A stretch of 64,000 nt of DNA from Rotaria sordida. Lineage: Eukaryota; Rotifera; Eurotatoria; Philodinida; Philodinidae. A program made the translations under genes and the position numbers. Positions 1 through 9,239 of the stretch are shown here, in pieces. The stretch is taken from contig CAJNOL010000596.1 of assembly GCA_905250125.1 (NCBI GenBank), positions 5,467-69,466 of the forward strand. The letters run 5' to 3'. A model generated the notes under the pieces. The model was not told the DNA's origin, did no database searches, and saw nothing but the letters and a program-made list of their open reading frames with translations. Every line of letters starts with the position of its first letter. Within the stretch, counting starts at the first letter, position 1.

Positions 1-121
1 TGGGTGTGGGTATGGGTGTGGGTGTGGGTATGGGTGTGGGTGTGGGTGTGGGTATGGGTGTGGGTGTGGGTGTGGCGGTTGTGGGTGTGGCTTTTTTTTT
101 TCTCCTCAACCACACCCATAA
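1..121. repeat. Telomere-like hairpin 1 (left edge of window)
   Basis: Positions 1-91 are TGTGGG/TATGGG units on the + strand, followed by a T-rich linker (about 92-107) and a short C-strand arm reading CCACACCCATA. The left arm runs off the window. G-strand repeats leading into unique sequence are the wrong polarity for a left chromosome end, so this block is interstitial. Confidence 0.85.
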
Positions 122-200
122 ATATTGACAGATTCGAAATATGGAGAAATGAGTCGACAAGTATATGTACCATTTACTAGTCGACTTGAAGTAGTGAAAA

Positions 201-325
201 GGTGTGGGTGTGGATATGGATGGGCGTGGTGTAAGTGTGTGAGTGCGGGGTGTGGGTGTAGAGTGTGGAGTGTGAGTGTGGATTGAGAGAAGATGAACTC
301 ATACCTACACCCACACTCATACTCT
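201..325. repeat. Telomere-like hairpin 2
   Basis: A degenerate G-rich arm (201-283; GGTGTGGGTGTGG and variants) is followed by a linker containing GAGAAGATGAACTC and a C-rich arm (about 301-325). The order is G arm, linker, C arm, as in the other members of the family. Confidence 0.8.
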
Positions 326-488
326 GGTCTCGATCCCAACACACTCCTAATTGTAAGCTATTTTCACACAGGTTACCAGAACTTAGCTGACGGTAAGCGG
401 CTTAAAGTAGCTGAAATTGGAGATTTCCAAGCGCTTGAAAGCGTCGTACGTTCGGTGAAAACCAAGTGTTTTTAAGTACTAAAGATGA

Positions 489-640
489 TGGTTGGGTGCG
501 GTCGTGCTCTCTCCGTGCACACCCACACCCATATCGACACCCACACCCACATACCCACACTCACACCCACATACCCACACCCACATACCCACACCCACAT
601 ACCCACACCCACACTCACATCGCATACCCACACCCACACC
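489..640. repeat. Telomere-like hairpin 3, interrupting a gluconolactonase gene
   Basis: A short G arm (about 489-501) and a linker (TCGTGCTCTCTCCG) precede a long C-strand arm of CCCACA/CCCATA units up to 640. The C arm meets the minus-strand coding sequence of the gluconolactonase fragment at 641 with no spacer. The arms are very unequal (about 13 versus 125 bases). Confidence 0.85.
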
Positions 641-904
641 CTGCTTGAAGTCTTTGGCTGCCGCATGTAGGTTGCCTTCTTTGAGACAGTAGACGAAATT
701 TCCTCCGACTTCACTTTCACTCTTATCACCTTCAAAGTTCGAGTCGATACCGTAGGTTGGATCTAAAAACCAAATGGAATTGTCTGACTTGACGACGACA
801 TCGTTCAGACTATTGAACCGTTTGTTATTTTCCGCGCGATCGACTAGTATAGTCAATGTACTATTATGTTCCGTTCTCGTCACACTCCTTTTCTGTCCAT
901 TACA
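641..904 (-). pseudogene. SMP-30/gluconolactonase family fragment, broken at a telomere-like repeat
   Basis: Reading 904 to 641 on the minus strand gives 88 codons that fit the middle of the SGL (SMP-30/gluconolactonase/LRE) beta-propeller: a VTRTEHNSTLTILVDR strand, then FNSLNDVVVKSDNSIWF (matching the family's LNSPNDVVV..DGSIWFTDP, with the metal-site Asn), LDPTYGI, and SEVGGNFVYCL. An acceptor-like TAG lies just before codon 1, so an upstream exon is possible. After DFKQ, where the family normally continues with P/NGLAFSPD, the sequence turns directly into telomere-like repeats. The C-terminal half is not found in 1-480 in any frame I read. Full-length family members are about 290-330 residues. 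These enzymes hydrolyse sugar lactones. Family assignment is from recognised motifs; loss of function is inferred. Confidence 0.72.
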
Positions 905-1289
905 CTAGTCGTAATGAAACATTTGATCACCTGACACATCGGAAAAGATCCGTAAACGTAAAGACGGAAAGTAAGCAGGACCCTCCGCCCATATCTGCCC
1001 TGTGTGCAAACGATGAAGAGGAGCTGGCGACAAGATCAAATGACGAAAGTGATCGTTAAAGATATCAAACACACCAACCGTTTTTGCCACCGTCGAAAAA
1101 TGGCTCGGGTTATCTTTGTTTTACGAATGTAATCGAGAGAGAAAAAAACGACGGTGAATAAAATAAGGAGGCATGTAAGATGAGAAAAAAAGAGAAGATA
1201 AGAGAACGCCTTCCAAAGCAAACCTAAAAACTCAGACGAGGCGTCCAGCGAGGGCTCAAAAAGGTATTTCAAACGTATATTTGCTCGTT
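905..1289. other. Intergenic stretch with a short coding-like patch
   Basis: About 930-1059 on the + strand reads as a charged, coding-like peptide (RKRSVNVKTESKQD... to ...SNDESDR, stop at 1057-1059). It could be a last-exon relic, possibly of the neighbouring broken gene. I recognise no domain and cannot fix the strand. The rest shows nothing. Confidence 0.25.
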
Positions 1290-1755
1290 CTGTTCAAGTT
1301 CGCATCTCTTGAAATTTGCATCATCGGATTCTCGGCAATTTCGATCCCATCGAATTCTTACTGGCGATCCGTCGATCTATTATCGAACACTCGAAACCAA
1401 CTGGATTTTCGACTACTACACGAGAAGAAGTCATCGAATTCTTTTGTTCGAACGTCCGATTTATTTGCAAGTACTCAAAAGCTATCGGATTTTCGAGCAC
1501 TCAAAGAAGAAGTTGATCGTTAACATGTTTGGACTAGTTCTATATGCTTTTCGAAGACTCTAAACTCATCAAATTTGCGAATACTCCGTGTGAAAGAACT
1601 CATCGAATCCTTACTTTCGAATGCTGGACTTGTTTTCGAGCACTCGAAACTTATCAAATATCTAAGCATTGTGTGGGAAAGAATTCACCGAAAAAACATT
1701 TAGAGGAGTTAATTCTATTTCAGAGCAGTCGAAATCCTTCGAAACTCCGATGACT
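1290..1755. repeat. Degenerate tandem repeat rich in TTCGA / CACTCGAAA
   Basis: Variants of TTTTCGAGCACTCGAAA and CATCGAATTCTT recur every 60-75 bases across this stretch, with drift. No stable reading frame is preserved between copies, so I treat it as a decayed minisatellite rather than a gene. Confidence 0.45.
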
Positions 1756-1829
1756 CAGAATTTTTGATGATGAGAGTGAGCTTATATGAGATAATCCTAA
1801 TTGGAAGATCATAAATATCAAATTTAGTT

Positions 1830-2300
1830 ACCACGATGCGTTTCGACTCGGTAAAAGATCTCATTGGGTGGCGGTTTTTTCTGCACGTACGCAACACATT
1901 GTCTGATACTGGAATGTTAACCTTGAATGCATGCATGAGTAAAGAGCTAGAAGTTCGATGTGTCATGGCTGAAATAGACAGACGGCTAGCACGAGTAGTT
2001 TCGGAACAGCACTTGTGTGACTGGTCATTTGAGTATCTCAGTGGGATTCACTGAGGACGAATCAGTTTGCTGATTCAGGGTGAAGTTGTTGTTATGGGCG
2101 ATATAGTGGAGCCGGAAAAATTGTGTAGAATCCATCGCCTCATCGCATAGATAGTTCTAATGGTTCACGGTCGATATTCGTCCCGAAGAGTACTCGTGAT
2201 ACTTTGACTTTTTGTTGATGAAGATGATGATGTAGGAAACAATTGATTTGAAGTGGTTGAAGGCGTTTTGATGGTCCTTTTTGGCGGATTCTGCAAAGAA
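1830..2300. pseudogene. Unidentified decayed coding region
   Basis: Two coding-like runs occur here. On the + strand 1836-2054 encodes 72 residues (MRFDSVKDLIGWRFFLHV... to ...LSGIH). On the minus strand about 2172-2295 follows an acceptor-like TTGCAG and encodes a Ser/Thr/Pro-rich tail (NPPKRTIKTPSTTSNQLFP... ending ...LRDEYRP, stop). I cannot say which strand carried the original gene and recognise no family. From 2300 to 3720 I see only AT-rich sequence without convincing genes. Confidence 0.25.
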
Positions 2301-3721
2301 TTTTCAAATCTGGTCTATATTATTCATGACTTTGCGGTTTCAAGTCTGTCATACGGGCATCGATTGAATCTTTGGAATGTTCGGTAATGTTAGACAATGT
2401 TGTTGGTCACCATTTACCCATACCCAGTGAAAAATATTGATGAAAAATAGCAGAGATAAACGCGTTGTACAGTTTAGCGAAAATGTTCATAAACAGAAAA
2501 AATTGTTCTCCAATTTAAAGAAAAGCATTCTTTGTCGTTCTATCATATTTTAGAACTCTTTCTTCTCCTTGCAAAATCATTCTTCATACGAACAGAAAGC
2601 GTTTTGGAACTATTCCAAAATCTATTAGAATGTCTTTCATCAAGTTTTTTTCTGGAACGGTACAAAAAGGACTCTATCAAAATGAGATTAGTGTCTTTGC
2701 TGGTCTAATCATTATCTATGAAAGCACCCATAAGTCGGTGAAGAAACCGAAGTATCAGACAAATTTTCAACTTTTCTTTTTATATGTCCATCTTAGTGTT
2801 AGTAATTGTAAGCCGAATAGCTTGCTGAGAAAGACAGATAGTCACCTACCATTTTCACCATTGAACAGAAGATACTAGAAAGTATTGATCTCTAATGGGA
2901 ATGATCAATCGATCAACGTTTAGCTTTTTCATGAACATTTTGAAAGCAACTTGCTCATAGTTTTTATAGTTGATTCCGAAACTAAAAATGACTATTGAAT
3001 AGTAGAGAGCAATGTCTTTCCATTAGTGCAATGCGATTTTGTTAGCTTTTTTTCATTGAAGAGTTCGAAATTGTGTTTTTTTTCGAAAATCTCTAAGGCA
3101 ACTAAACGATGCGCAATACTTAGCCTAAAACGAGTGGGGAGAGGAGGGCTCGACTACACTGAATTGACTGACACAATTGATTCTACTTTCGAAGCAATGC
3201 AGAATTACTAGATCAGCAATAAAAATTCGCTCTCTGGCGAGATACAAAGTAAGGAACACATATTTTAAACTTCGTTATCTGGCAATTCTAGACTGCTTTG
3301 ATAATGAATAACAGGAGAGTCAAGAATGAACGCATTGGTTTTCATCTTGATTCTACAGGCTGCATCGTCTATGCATAGAGTCAGTGTTATTGACAATCGA
3401 AAAATACAAGGGAATGTTTTCGTGTGATTGCGTATGAGTGAGAAGAAAGGTTTTTTCTTTCCTTCTATTGACGCAATGAAAGAAGATGGAATCCTTACGA
3501 ATGTTTCAATTGTGAACAAAACTGGTGTTGCTTTTTTCTCAAAGGAGTAGTAATTCAGTATTGCACAAAGTTGGATTATTACCATATATAGAGGAATAGA
3601 ATCTCGGCTATCTTAACAGTCCATCGACTGCATAAAAATTCAGAAGATAGATGTTAAAGAATAGTCTTGTCTGTTTCATGTCAGAAAACACTCTAGTTTA
3701 GTTGTACAAAATAAATATCTC

Positions 3722-4266
3722 GCGAGGAAACCTTCCGAGGTTATCAACGTCGATCCAACTGATATTTTGCCCATAAGTAGGGCTCAGTGAGACTAGAAAA
3801 AGCCTAAAATGGTTCACACTTTCTTGGGAGCTACTTCTTGAGTTATACTCGTTTTATTGAAATTTTCAGCTGTAGTCGGGGATAGAGTGGAAAAGTAAAT
3901 GACTATATTTCGGTCTGAAATTTCGGATACGTAGAGGTCTTGAAGCCATTAAAATATTCTGAAAGTTTCATCGAAAACGAATGTGTATTTCTTGAGATAA
4001 TGAATTTGCGAGTAAGCTCGATTTCCGACAGGTCGCTATAGTATATTGGTAGTTCTTGCAAATTCATTATCTCAAGAAACACACATTCGTTTTTGATGAA
4101 ACTTTCAGAATATTCTAATGACTTTGAGACCTCTATGTACGCAAAATTTCAGGCCGAAATATGGTCATTGACTTTTTCACTCTATCCCTGGCTACAGCGG
4201 AAAATTTCAATAAAACGAGTACAACTCAAGTTGGATCGGCGTTGATCACCTCGAGAGGTTCCCTCA
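3722..4266. repeat. Foldback element A (MITE-like)
   Basis: The left arm (about 3722-4015) reappears as its reverse complement at about 4055-4264: CGATCCAACT versus AGTTGGATCG near the ends, and TCTTGAGATAATGAATTTGC near the loop. The left arm carries about 75 extra bases (3763-3838). There is no coding capacity, as expected for a nonautonomous foldback. Confidence 0.85.
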
Positions 4267-4638
4267 TGAGTGACGCATCGTATCGGAAAAATGATTTAAA
4301 GAGACTAGCAGCACAAACAAAAACCCATCGGCAGTTATCAGTAACTTCCAGTTACTTAGTAACGTGACTTTTCGGTAGCTGGCCAGTTTGAGGTATGAAA
4401 GAGCAGCCAAATGTAGTTACTCAGATTTTCAAAAACCAGTCAGTCTAGCGAAAATTGATCAAAATCAAGTTTTTTTGAAAGTCAAGTTATTTCTGCTCAA
4501 CATGTCGTAAAAATTGAGAGGAACTAAATCGATCATTGAAGTAAAATCGTTCCTTGTATATGTAGAATGATTGATAACACATACATTGTCCTCTCGTAAA
4601 TGAACTAATCATTCATCACCCATAGTCAATTATAAATT

Positions 4639-6021
4639 ATGAATGTCTTCGTAGATTTACGTATAATAATGAGTGCTATAAAGTCCAATCAGCCGGATAC
4701 GTGTATCACTGTATCGCAAGCGCCGAACTCCACACCAACTGCTAACAATGAAGCAAAGAAAGTGAGCTCAGATATGGTCGATGTGATCATCGCAGGAGCC
4801 GGAATCGGTGGCCTCATCACTGCCTTATGCTTGTATCGTGAGGGATTCTCTGTTCGCATTCATGAGCGAGTGCAAGCACTTGAGTCAATTGGGTTTGCCG
4901 TAGGTCTTCATCCAAACTGCGTGAAATTACTGTACGAGCTTGGACTCAAACATGATTTGGATGAAGTCGGTATTCGCAGAAGCAAGGCTTTTTTCTATTC
5001 ACGTCATGGACAGCTTATTTACGAAGAACCGACCGGCATTGAAGCTGGTTACAACTGGCCTGTGTACTCGATGCATCGCGGTAACTTTCAACAACTTTTA
5101 CTTCGTCATATACGTCATGAAATAGGCGAGACATCTATTCGTCTTAGCCAGAAGTTAGTGGCGTTTCGATCAGTTTCGGACCATGTGGAAGTCGATTTTG
5201 TCAATCCATCTACGGGTGATCAAAATACCGAACTGGCCAAAGTACTCGTGGGTGCTGACGGAATTAATTCGACTGTACGTAAGATTTTATATCCTGACGA
5301 AGGACGTCCTCTTTGGAGTGGTGTCACCATATGGCGTGGTGTGACACAAACGGACAAACTCCTCCTGGACGGACGATCATTGATTGTAATGGGAGATCCA
5401 AATGATGTGCAACTGGTCATGGGTCATGTTAGCAAGAATGTCATTAATTGGACTTGTCTGGTTCGAGTTGAAGATCCAAATATGCAAATTTCACCAGCGG
5501 CACCTGATTGGAATAATCTTGGTCACATTGAAGATCTTCTTCCGTTAATGTCGAACATGAAACTTAACTTTGTTGACATTCATCATATCATCCAGTCGTC
5601 AATGATTATCAACAAATTTCCGATGACTGATCGTAATACTTTACCTCGATGGACACATGATCGTGTGACTTTACTTGGTGATGCTGCTCATCCAATGTAT
5701 CCGTATGGAGGTAACGGAGCCTCTCAAGCCATTCTCGATGCTCGTGGGCTCATTCTTTCCTTTCGTCAGCACGGTGTTACTCTCCAAGGTCTTCAAGCAT
5801 ACGATGATCTTCGCCGTCCAGCTTCAAATATTGTGGTTCTAGCTTCTCGACAATATAGTTGTGACGAGATTCTGAAAGTCGTCCACGAACGTGCTCCAGA
5901 CGGCTTTGAACATTTGTCTGACGTTATATCATCAGCAGAACTTGAAGCCATAATGTCTAACTCTAAACGAGTGGCAGGTTTGCATGCGGAACAACTTAAC
6001 CAAGAGCCTCCTCTCTTTTAA
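4639..6021 (+). CDS. FAD-dependent aromatic/heterocycle monooxygenase
   Basis: An intronless 460-residue flavoprotein of the p-hydroxybenzoate hydroxylase fold (salicylate/3-hydroxybenzoate hydroxylase-like group). These enzymes use NAD(P)H and O2 to hydroxylate aromatic or heteroaromatic rings. Residues 48-77 form the Rossmann FAD-binding strand with GAGIGG (53-58) and the ribose-binding HER (75-77). GADGIN (205-210) is the family's DG motif, and LLGDAAHPMYPYGGNG (345-360) is the GD motif contacting FAD ribityl phosphate. All three are intact, so activity is plausible. The first ~45 residues are low-complexity; a second Met at residue 11 (4669) is an equally likely start. There is no clear signal peptide or membrane segment. 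Lack of introns and bacterial/fungal-style sequence suggest horizontal acquisition (inference). The exact substrate cannot be told. It lies between foldback A and a hairpin that cuts another oxidoreductase. Confidence 0.88.
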   Translation: MNVFVDLRIIMSAIKSNQPDTCITVSQAPNSTPTANNEAKKVSSDMVDVIIAGAGIGGLITALCLYREGFSVRIHERVQALESIGFAVGLHPNCVKLLYELGLKHDLDEVGIRRSKAFFYSRHGQLIYEEPTGIEAGYNWPVYSMHRGNFQQLLLRHIRHEIGETSIRLSQKLVAFRSVSDHVEVDFVNPSTGDQNTELAKVLVGADGINSTVRKILYPDEGRPLWSGVTIWRGVTQTDKLLLDGRSLIVMGDPNDVQLVMGHVSKNVINWTCLVRVEDPNMQISPAAPDWNNLGHIEDLLPLMSNMKLNFVDIHHIIQSSMIINKFPMTDRNTLPRWTHDRVTLLGDAAHPMYPYGGNGASQAILDARGLILSFRQHGVTLQGLQAYDDLRRPASNIVVLASRQYSCDEILKVVHERAPDGFEHLSDVISSAELEAIMSNSKRVAGLHAEQLNQEPPLF

Positions 6022-6029
6022 ATTGGCTA

Positions 6030-6474
6030 TTATAACGTTATCTTATGTGATAAGTGACACTGGTTAGAGGACTGCAGGACATGGTATTTTGACAATCTAT
6101 AACCTGCCCTGCCGTGCGTGATACTCGAGAAATACCTTAACTTTTATGTCAGTCTTTTTACGCAGTTTCTTTCAATTTAGACAAATAGTTTGCCTTCCTA
6201 AAACGCTTGTTGTTCCTCTTCTATGACTTTATAGATCGTAGTCGGTGTCGACCAAGTTCTCGAAGCGAATATATCCCAGATATACTTTACTTATTGGTAA
6301 ATTTCTATAGTAAAAAATTATTAACGGGTGGCGCATAAAGAATGGCCCACTCAGTGTTTTGACTATAACTTTTTTTTTCTTTTTGATCTTTAGAGCTGAT
6401 TATTTTTCCAAAAGATGCGCCATTAAATTCTCTACAAAATCGAAATCAAGCTTATTTCTGTGGAAAGTTAAGGA
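6030..6474. other. Noncoding stretch
   Basis: AT-rich sequence downstream of the monooxygenase. I see no canonical AATAAA close to the stop and no other feature. Confidence 0.4.
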
Positions 6475-6514
6475 AGGGTGTGGGTGTGGATTTTATATTC
6501 AACCCCCACACCCT
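6475..6514. repeat. Telomere-like hairpin 4 (compact, 40 bp)
   Basis: AGGGTGTGGGTGTGG, a linker TTTATATTCAA, then CCCCCACACCCT. It is the cleanest minimal copy: about 15-base arms, short loop, both ends in AGGG/CCCT. The right end touches the GMC oxidoreductase stub. Confidence 0.9.
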
Positions 6515-6629
6515 AGGTCTACGTGTAGTTGATGCAAATATTATGCTAAGCATTGTTTCGGACAATACAAATATTCGAACAGTTGCAATAGTAGAGCGAG
6601 CAGCAGATTTAATTAAGGCCAATGTTTAA
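6515..6629 (+). pseudogene. GMC oxidoreductase 3' stub
   Basis: From 6516 the frame reads GLRVVDANIMLSIVSDNTNI then RTVAIVERAADLIKANV and a stop at 6627-6629. This is the C-terminal signature of GMC flavoenzymes (choline/glucose dehydrogenase group: LRVVDASIMPTIVSGNTNAPT..IAEKAADLI). Only about 37 of some 550 residues remain, beginning exactly where the telomere-like hairpin ends. No GMC sequence is seen to the left of the hairpin. The catalytic His lies near the C-terminus of the family but upstream of this stub, so the fragment is nonfunctional. The conserved SGNTN is SDNTN here, showing modest decay. Confidence 0.72.
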
Positions 6630-6696
6630 TATGATTGTGCTAGCTTTTTGGTATTAAAATAAAATTAATTAGTGTTAGAGATTCGATCATGTTTTA

Positions 6697-6731
6697 AAGG
6701 AGGTGCAGGTGTAAGGTGTGGGGTGTGGGTC
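6697..6731. repeat. Telomere-like G-rich half-site
   Basis: GGTGCAGGTGTAAGGTGTGG and following GGTGTGGG; no matching C-rich arm follows. It may be a decayed or half hairpin. The flanks to 7200 are AT-rich, with no recognisable gene. Confidence 0.5.
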
Positions 6732-7209
6732 ATAGTGGACAGCCAGGCGGCAAAATCGATTTTTGAGATCTGAGCCCATATCATAGCTGGCATTGAAGCT
6801 ACTACGGTACTGCATTTAAGTACATCCTGGGTACTGCTGGATAGTGAGTATCTGTTCAGCAGCGGGTACCACAAAGTACGTAAAATAGGTGAAAATCATT
6901 AATGAAACCGTATAAGTAAATTATGTTTTAAATTGAGGATCTAATTATATTTATTAGTTATTATATAGTTATACAATGTTATATATTTGCTGTATATTCC
7001 AGAACATTGGGACTTCTTGAAGTTCTTAATGGTCTAATAAGATCAAAAACTTAGGCCTAGTATAGTGAAAAACAGCTACTAGCCAGTAATGCAATTCGTT
7101 TTCTGGATTTTCCCGGAACTTTAATTCAAGTTTTAGTTTGTTATTTGATAGAGCATACCATCATCTATTTTCGGTGGATGCGCAAAGGTGTGCCATTGAA
7201 CCCTTGTCG

Positions 7210-7620
7210 AAATATTTGACATTTTGTAGCACAACACCATAGTCTCTCTCAGGTTCACCGGAAAAATCAACTTTCGAATTTCCACTTGAAACTTTGTGCA
7301 AAGAAAGGTCTCAATAAGACTAGTTAATCCTGAAAGTTTCAAATTTCTTGGTTGCTCCTATCCTTAAGTATGAACATTTAACATTTTGTGCTATAAATAA
7401 TGTGAAAAAGAATATGGTTTTTTTCTTATACTCGTATCTCGGGATAGAAGGAACCCAAAAATCCAAAACTTTCAGAATAAACTAGCCCCATTGAGACCTT
7501 TCTCTGGGCAAAGTTTCAAGTCAAAATCGGAAAATTGATTTTTCAGATGAACCTGAGAGAGGAAGCACGGCTTTTTTCTAAGAAATGCCATAAAAATTAA
7601 ATATCTCGGCAGAAATAAGC
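7210..7620. repeat. Foldback element B
   Basis: The left arm (about 7210-7375) contains CTCTCTCAGGTTCACC and GAAAGGTCTCAATAAGACTAG. The right arm (about 7432-7615) contains their reverse complements with scattered mismatches (GATGAACCTGAGAGAG; CCCATTGAGACCTTTC). The loop is about 55 bases. No coding capacity. Confidence 0.8.
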
Positions 7621-7746
7621 TACAAGCATGAACTCTTTTCATGGTACTCATAGCTCATTAGAGCCTACATAATGCATATAGTCTCGATTCAAAAGCAATT
7701 TGGCAACTGGAAATTGCTCTTGACCCCCTTTTTCTGCTCACTGTAT

Positions 7747-8010
7747 GGGGTGCGAGGTTGGGTGTGTATATGTGGATGTGGGTGTGGGTATGGAAATGGG
7801 TGTGGATGAAGAGGCATCCACACCCATACCAACACCTTACTCATCCACACCCACAACAACTCTCACCCTCAAGACACGTCCCCACCCACACCTACACGCA
7901 TACTCACCCACACCCTAGTGTAGATGTATACCAGCGGTGGACCAAAAGACCCTCATTCACATTCACACTCCACAGCAAGAATCCACACCCACCCTCACAC
8001 CGACACCCTG
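7747..8010. repeat. Telomere-like hairpin 5 (long, imperfect)
   Basis: The G arm (about 7747-7808, TGTGGATGTGGGTGTGGG) is joined by the linker ATGAAGAGGC to a C arm (7815-7917), and CACACCC-type sequence continues to about 8010. Reading frames here (VWVWVW, HTHTHP) are translations of the repeat, not genes. Confidence 0.8.
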
Positions 8011-8299
8011 GTACTTGCCACTCGATAATTTTATTAGCAGCAATTATGAAACACATTTGTATTCTGGTAGCTTGTCTTCCCCCCACCCTCAAAGATGTTC
8101 ATTGATAATTATACAATTCAACGTATAGGCGAAAACATATTTTTGCAATAGAAACGACAATTAATTGTTACACATCATGATTTAGATTTCTAGATTATTG
8201 AAAGTTTATTTAAAATGAGAGTTACTTGAGTAGAAGAATTTTAAAAAAAGAACTGAATTAATATTTGAATGTTCAAGCTATTGCTTTTGATAGTAATCA

Positions 8300-8698
8300 T
8301 CAGTTGGGACCTTTGTAAAAACGATGCTGCCCAATATCTCCCAGAACAGTGCACTTTTCAGGCCACTCTGCATTAGGTTCTTTGTTTGGATTATTATAAT
8401 GATCTGCTCCTCGTGTTGGATCTTGGCTACTGCCACTTAAAATGCTATCGGCCACTTGGAGGCATTGTTCGTATGCGTCTTGCTCCTTAATTTTAATGTC
8501 ACCTCTACCATTCCAACATTCAAATTGCTTAGGTTGTAAGCAGACACCACTGATGCTATTTCCACCCCACTCAGACCTGTTCGCTTGAGCTCGATTCTTG
8601 ATTACATGACCAACTGCTTCTTGACCTTCACGAGATTCACCTCGTACTTCTCCATAAATTGTTTTTGCCAAAACCTCTCTATCAGAAAGACCGGACAT
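8300..8698 (-). CDS. SleB-like cell-wall hydrolase (Hydrolase_2 family)
   Basis: A compact 132-residue protein spanning essentially one Hydrolase_2 (PF07486-type, spore cortex-lytic SleB/CwlJ) domain. Visible motifs are TIYGEVRGESREGQEAVGHV (13-32), which carries the Glu pair used for catalysis in this family; IKNRA (33-37); a Cys-flanked substrate segment CLQPKQFECW (53-62); the GADHY motif (97-101); and GQHRFYKG (123-130). In bacteria the family cleaves N-acetylmuramyl linkages in peptidoglycan. No signal peptide is visible, so it may be cytoplasmic or lysosomal by another route, or lack an unannotated upstream exon. Intron-free and bacterial in family distribution, it is a strong candidate for horizontal transfer, perhaps used in digestion of or defence against bacteria (inference). 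Confidence 0.85.
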   Translation of the reverse strand: MSGLSDREVLAKTIYGEVRGESREGQEAVGHVIKNRAQANRSEWGGNSISGVCLQPKQFECWNGRGDIKIKEQDAYEQCLQVADSILSGSSQDPTRGADHYNNPNKEPNAEWPEKCTVLGDIGQHRFYKGPN

Positions 8699-8712
8699 TA
8701 TCTACAACAGAA
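8699..8712 (-). promoter_or_regulatory. Splice acceptor 3 nt upstream of the SleB-like start (trans-splice candidate)
   Basis: On the minus strand TTTTCTGTTGTAG precedes ATA-ATG, with AG at 8702-8703. Bdelloids are known to use spliced-leader trans-splicing. A pyrimidine-rich acceptor this close to the ATG fits an SL addition site, though a 5'UTR intron is equally possible. Confidence 0.45.
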
Positions 8713-9239
8713 AAATGCATCAACAAACATAAAATCATGAAAAATTCAATTCTGGATTATATTTATTAAAATGCTGTTATGTATTGCAATACCAAATACT
8801 TTCATACACTGAATGTCAATAGCAAATCTGCTTACTAATATAGCTGTGAGAAAAAGATAAACCATTGGAATTTACTACGTATGTGTCTCTCTTTTACGTT
8901 GAGAAAAAGTGTTTTTTTTTTACACACGTAGTTGGTTTTTTCCTTCTTACTCGAATGACGTCGAATGTTTTAATAAATGTCGATGAAATCATGCCTTCTC
9001 TTGCAATTCAATCAACCAAAAGGTATAATGGAAGTTTAATTGAAGTTTCTATTGGATTGCAGATTGACATCTAGGAACACTGATTGCTAACTGTATAATG
9101 CTTATATAGATATTGGTATAACACAGAACACTGGACTACAGTATGACAGGTGCTAAATTTAGTTCCCTATAGGGGTAAGAAGCTATTGTTGTTTGAATCA
9201 ATAACATTTTTATTTTTTTTATTGTTATTAATAACAAAA

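Noticed and set aside
1-121. Window start taken as a chromosome terminus
   Set aside because: A left chromosome end would show CCCACA on the + strand. Here G-strand repeats lead into unique sequence, so the block is internal or part of a hairpin cut by the window edge.
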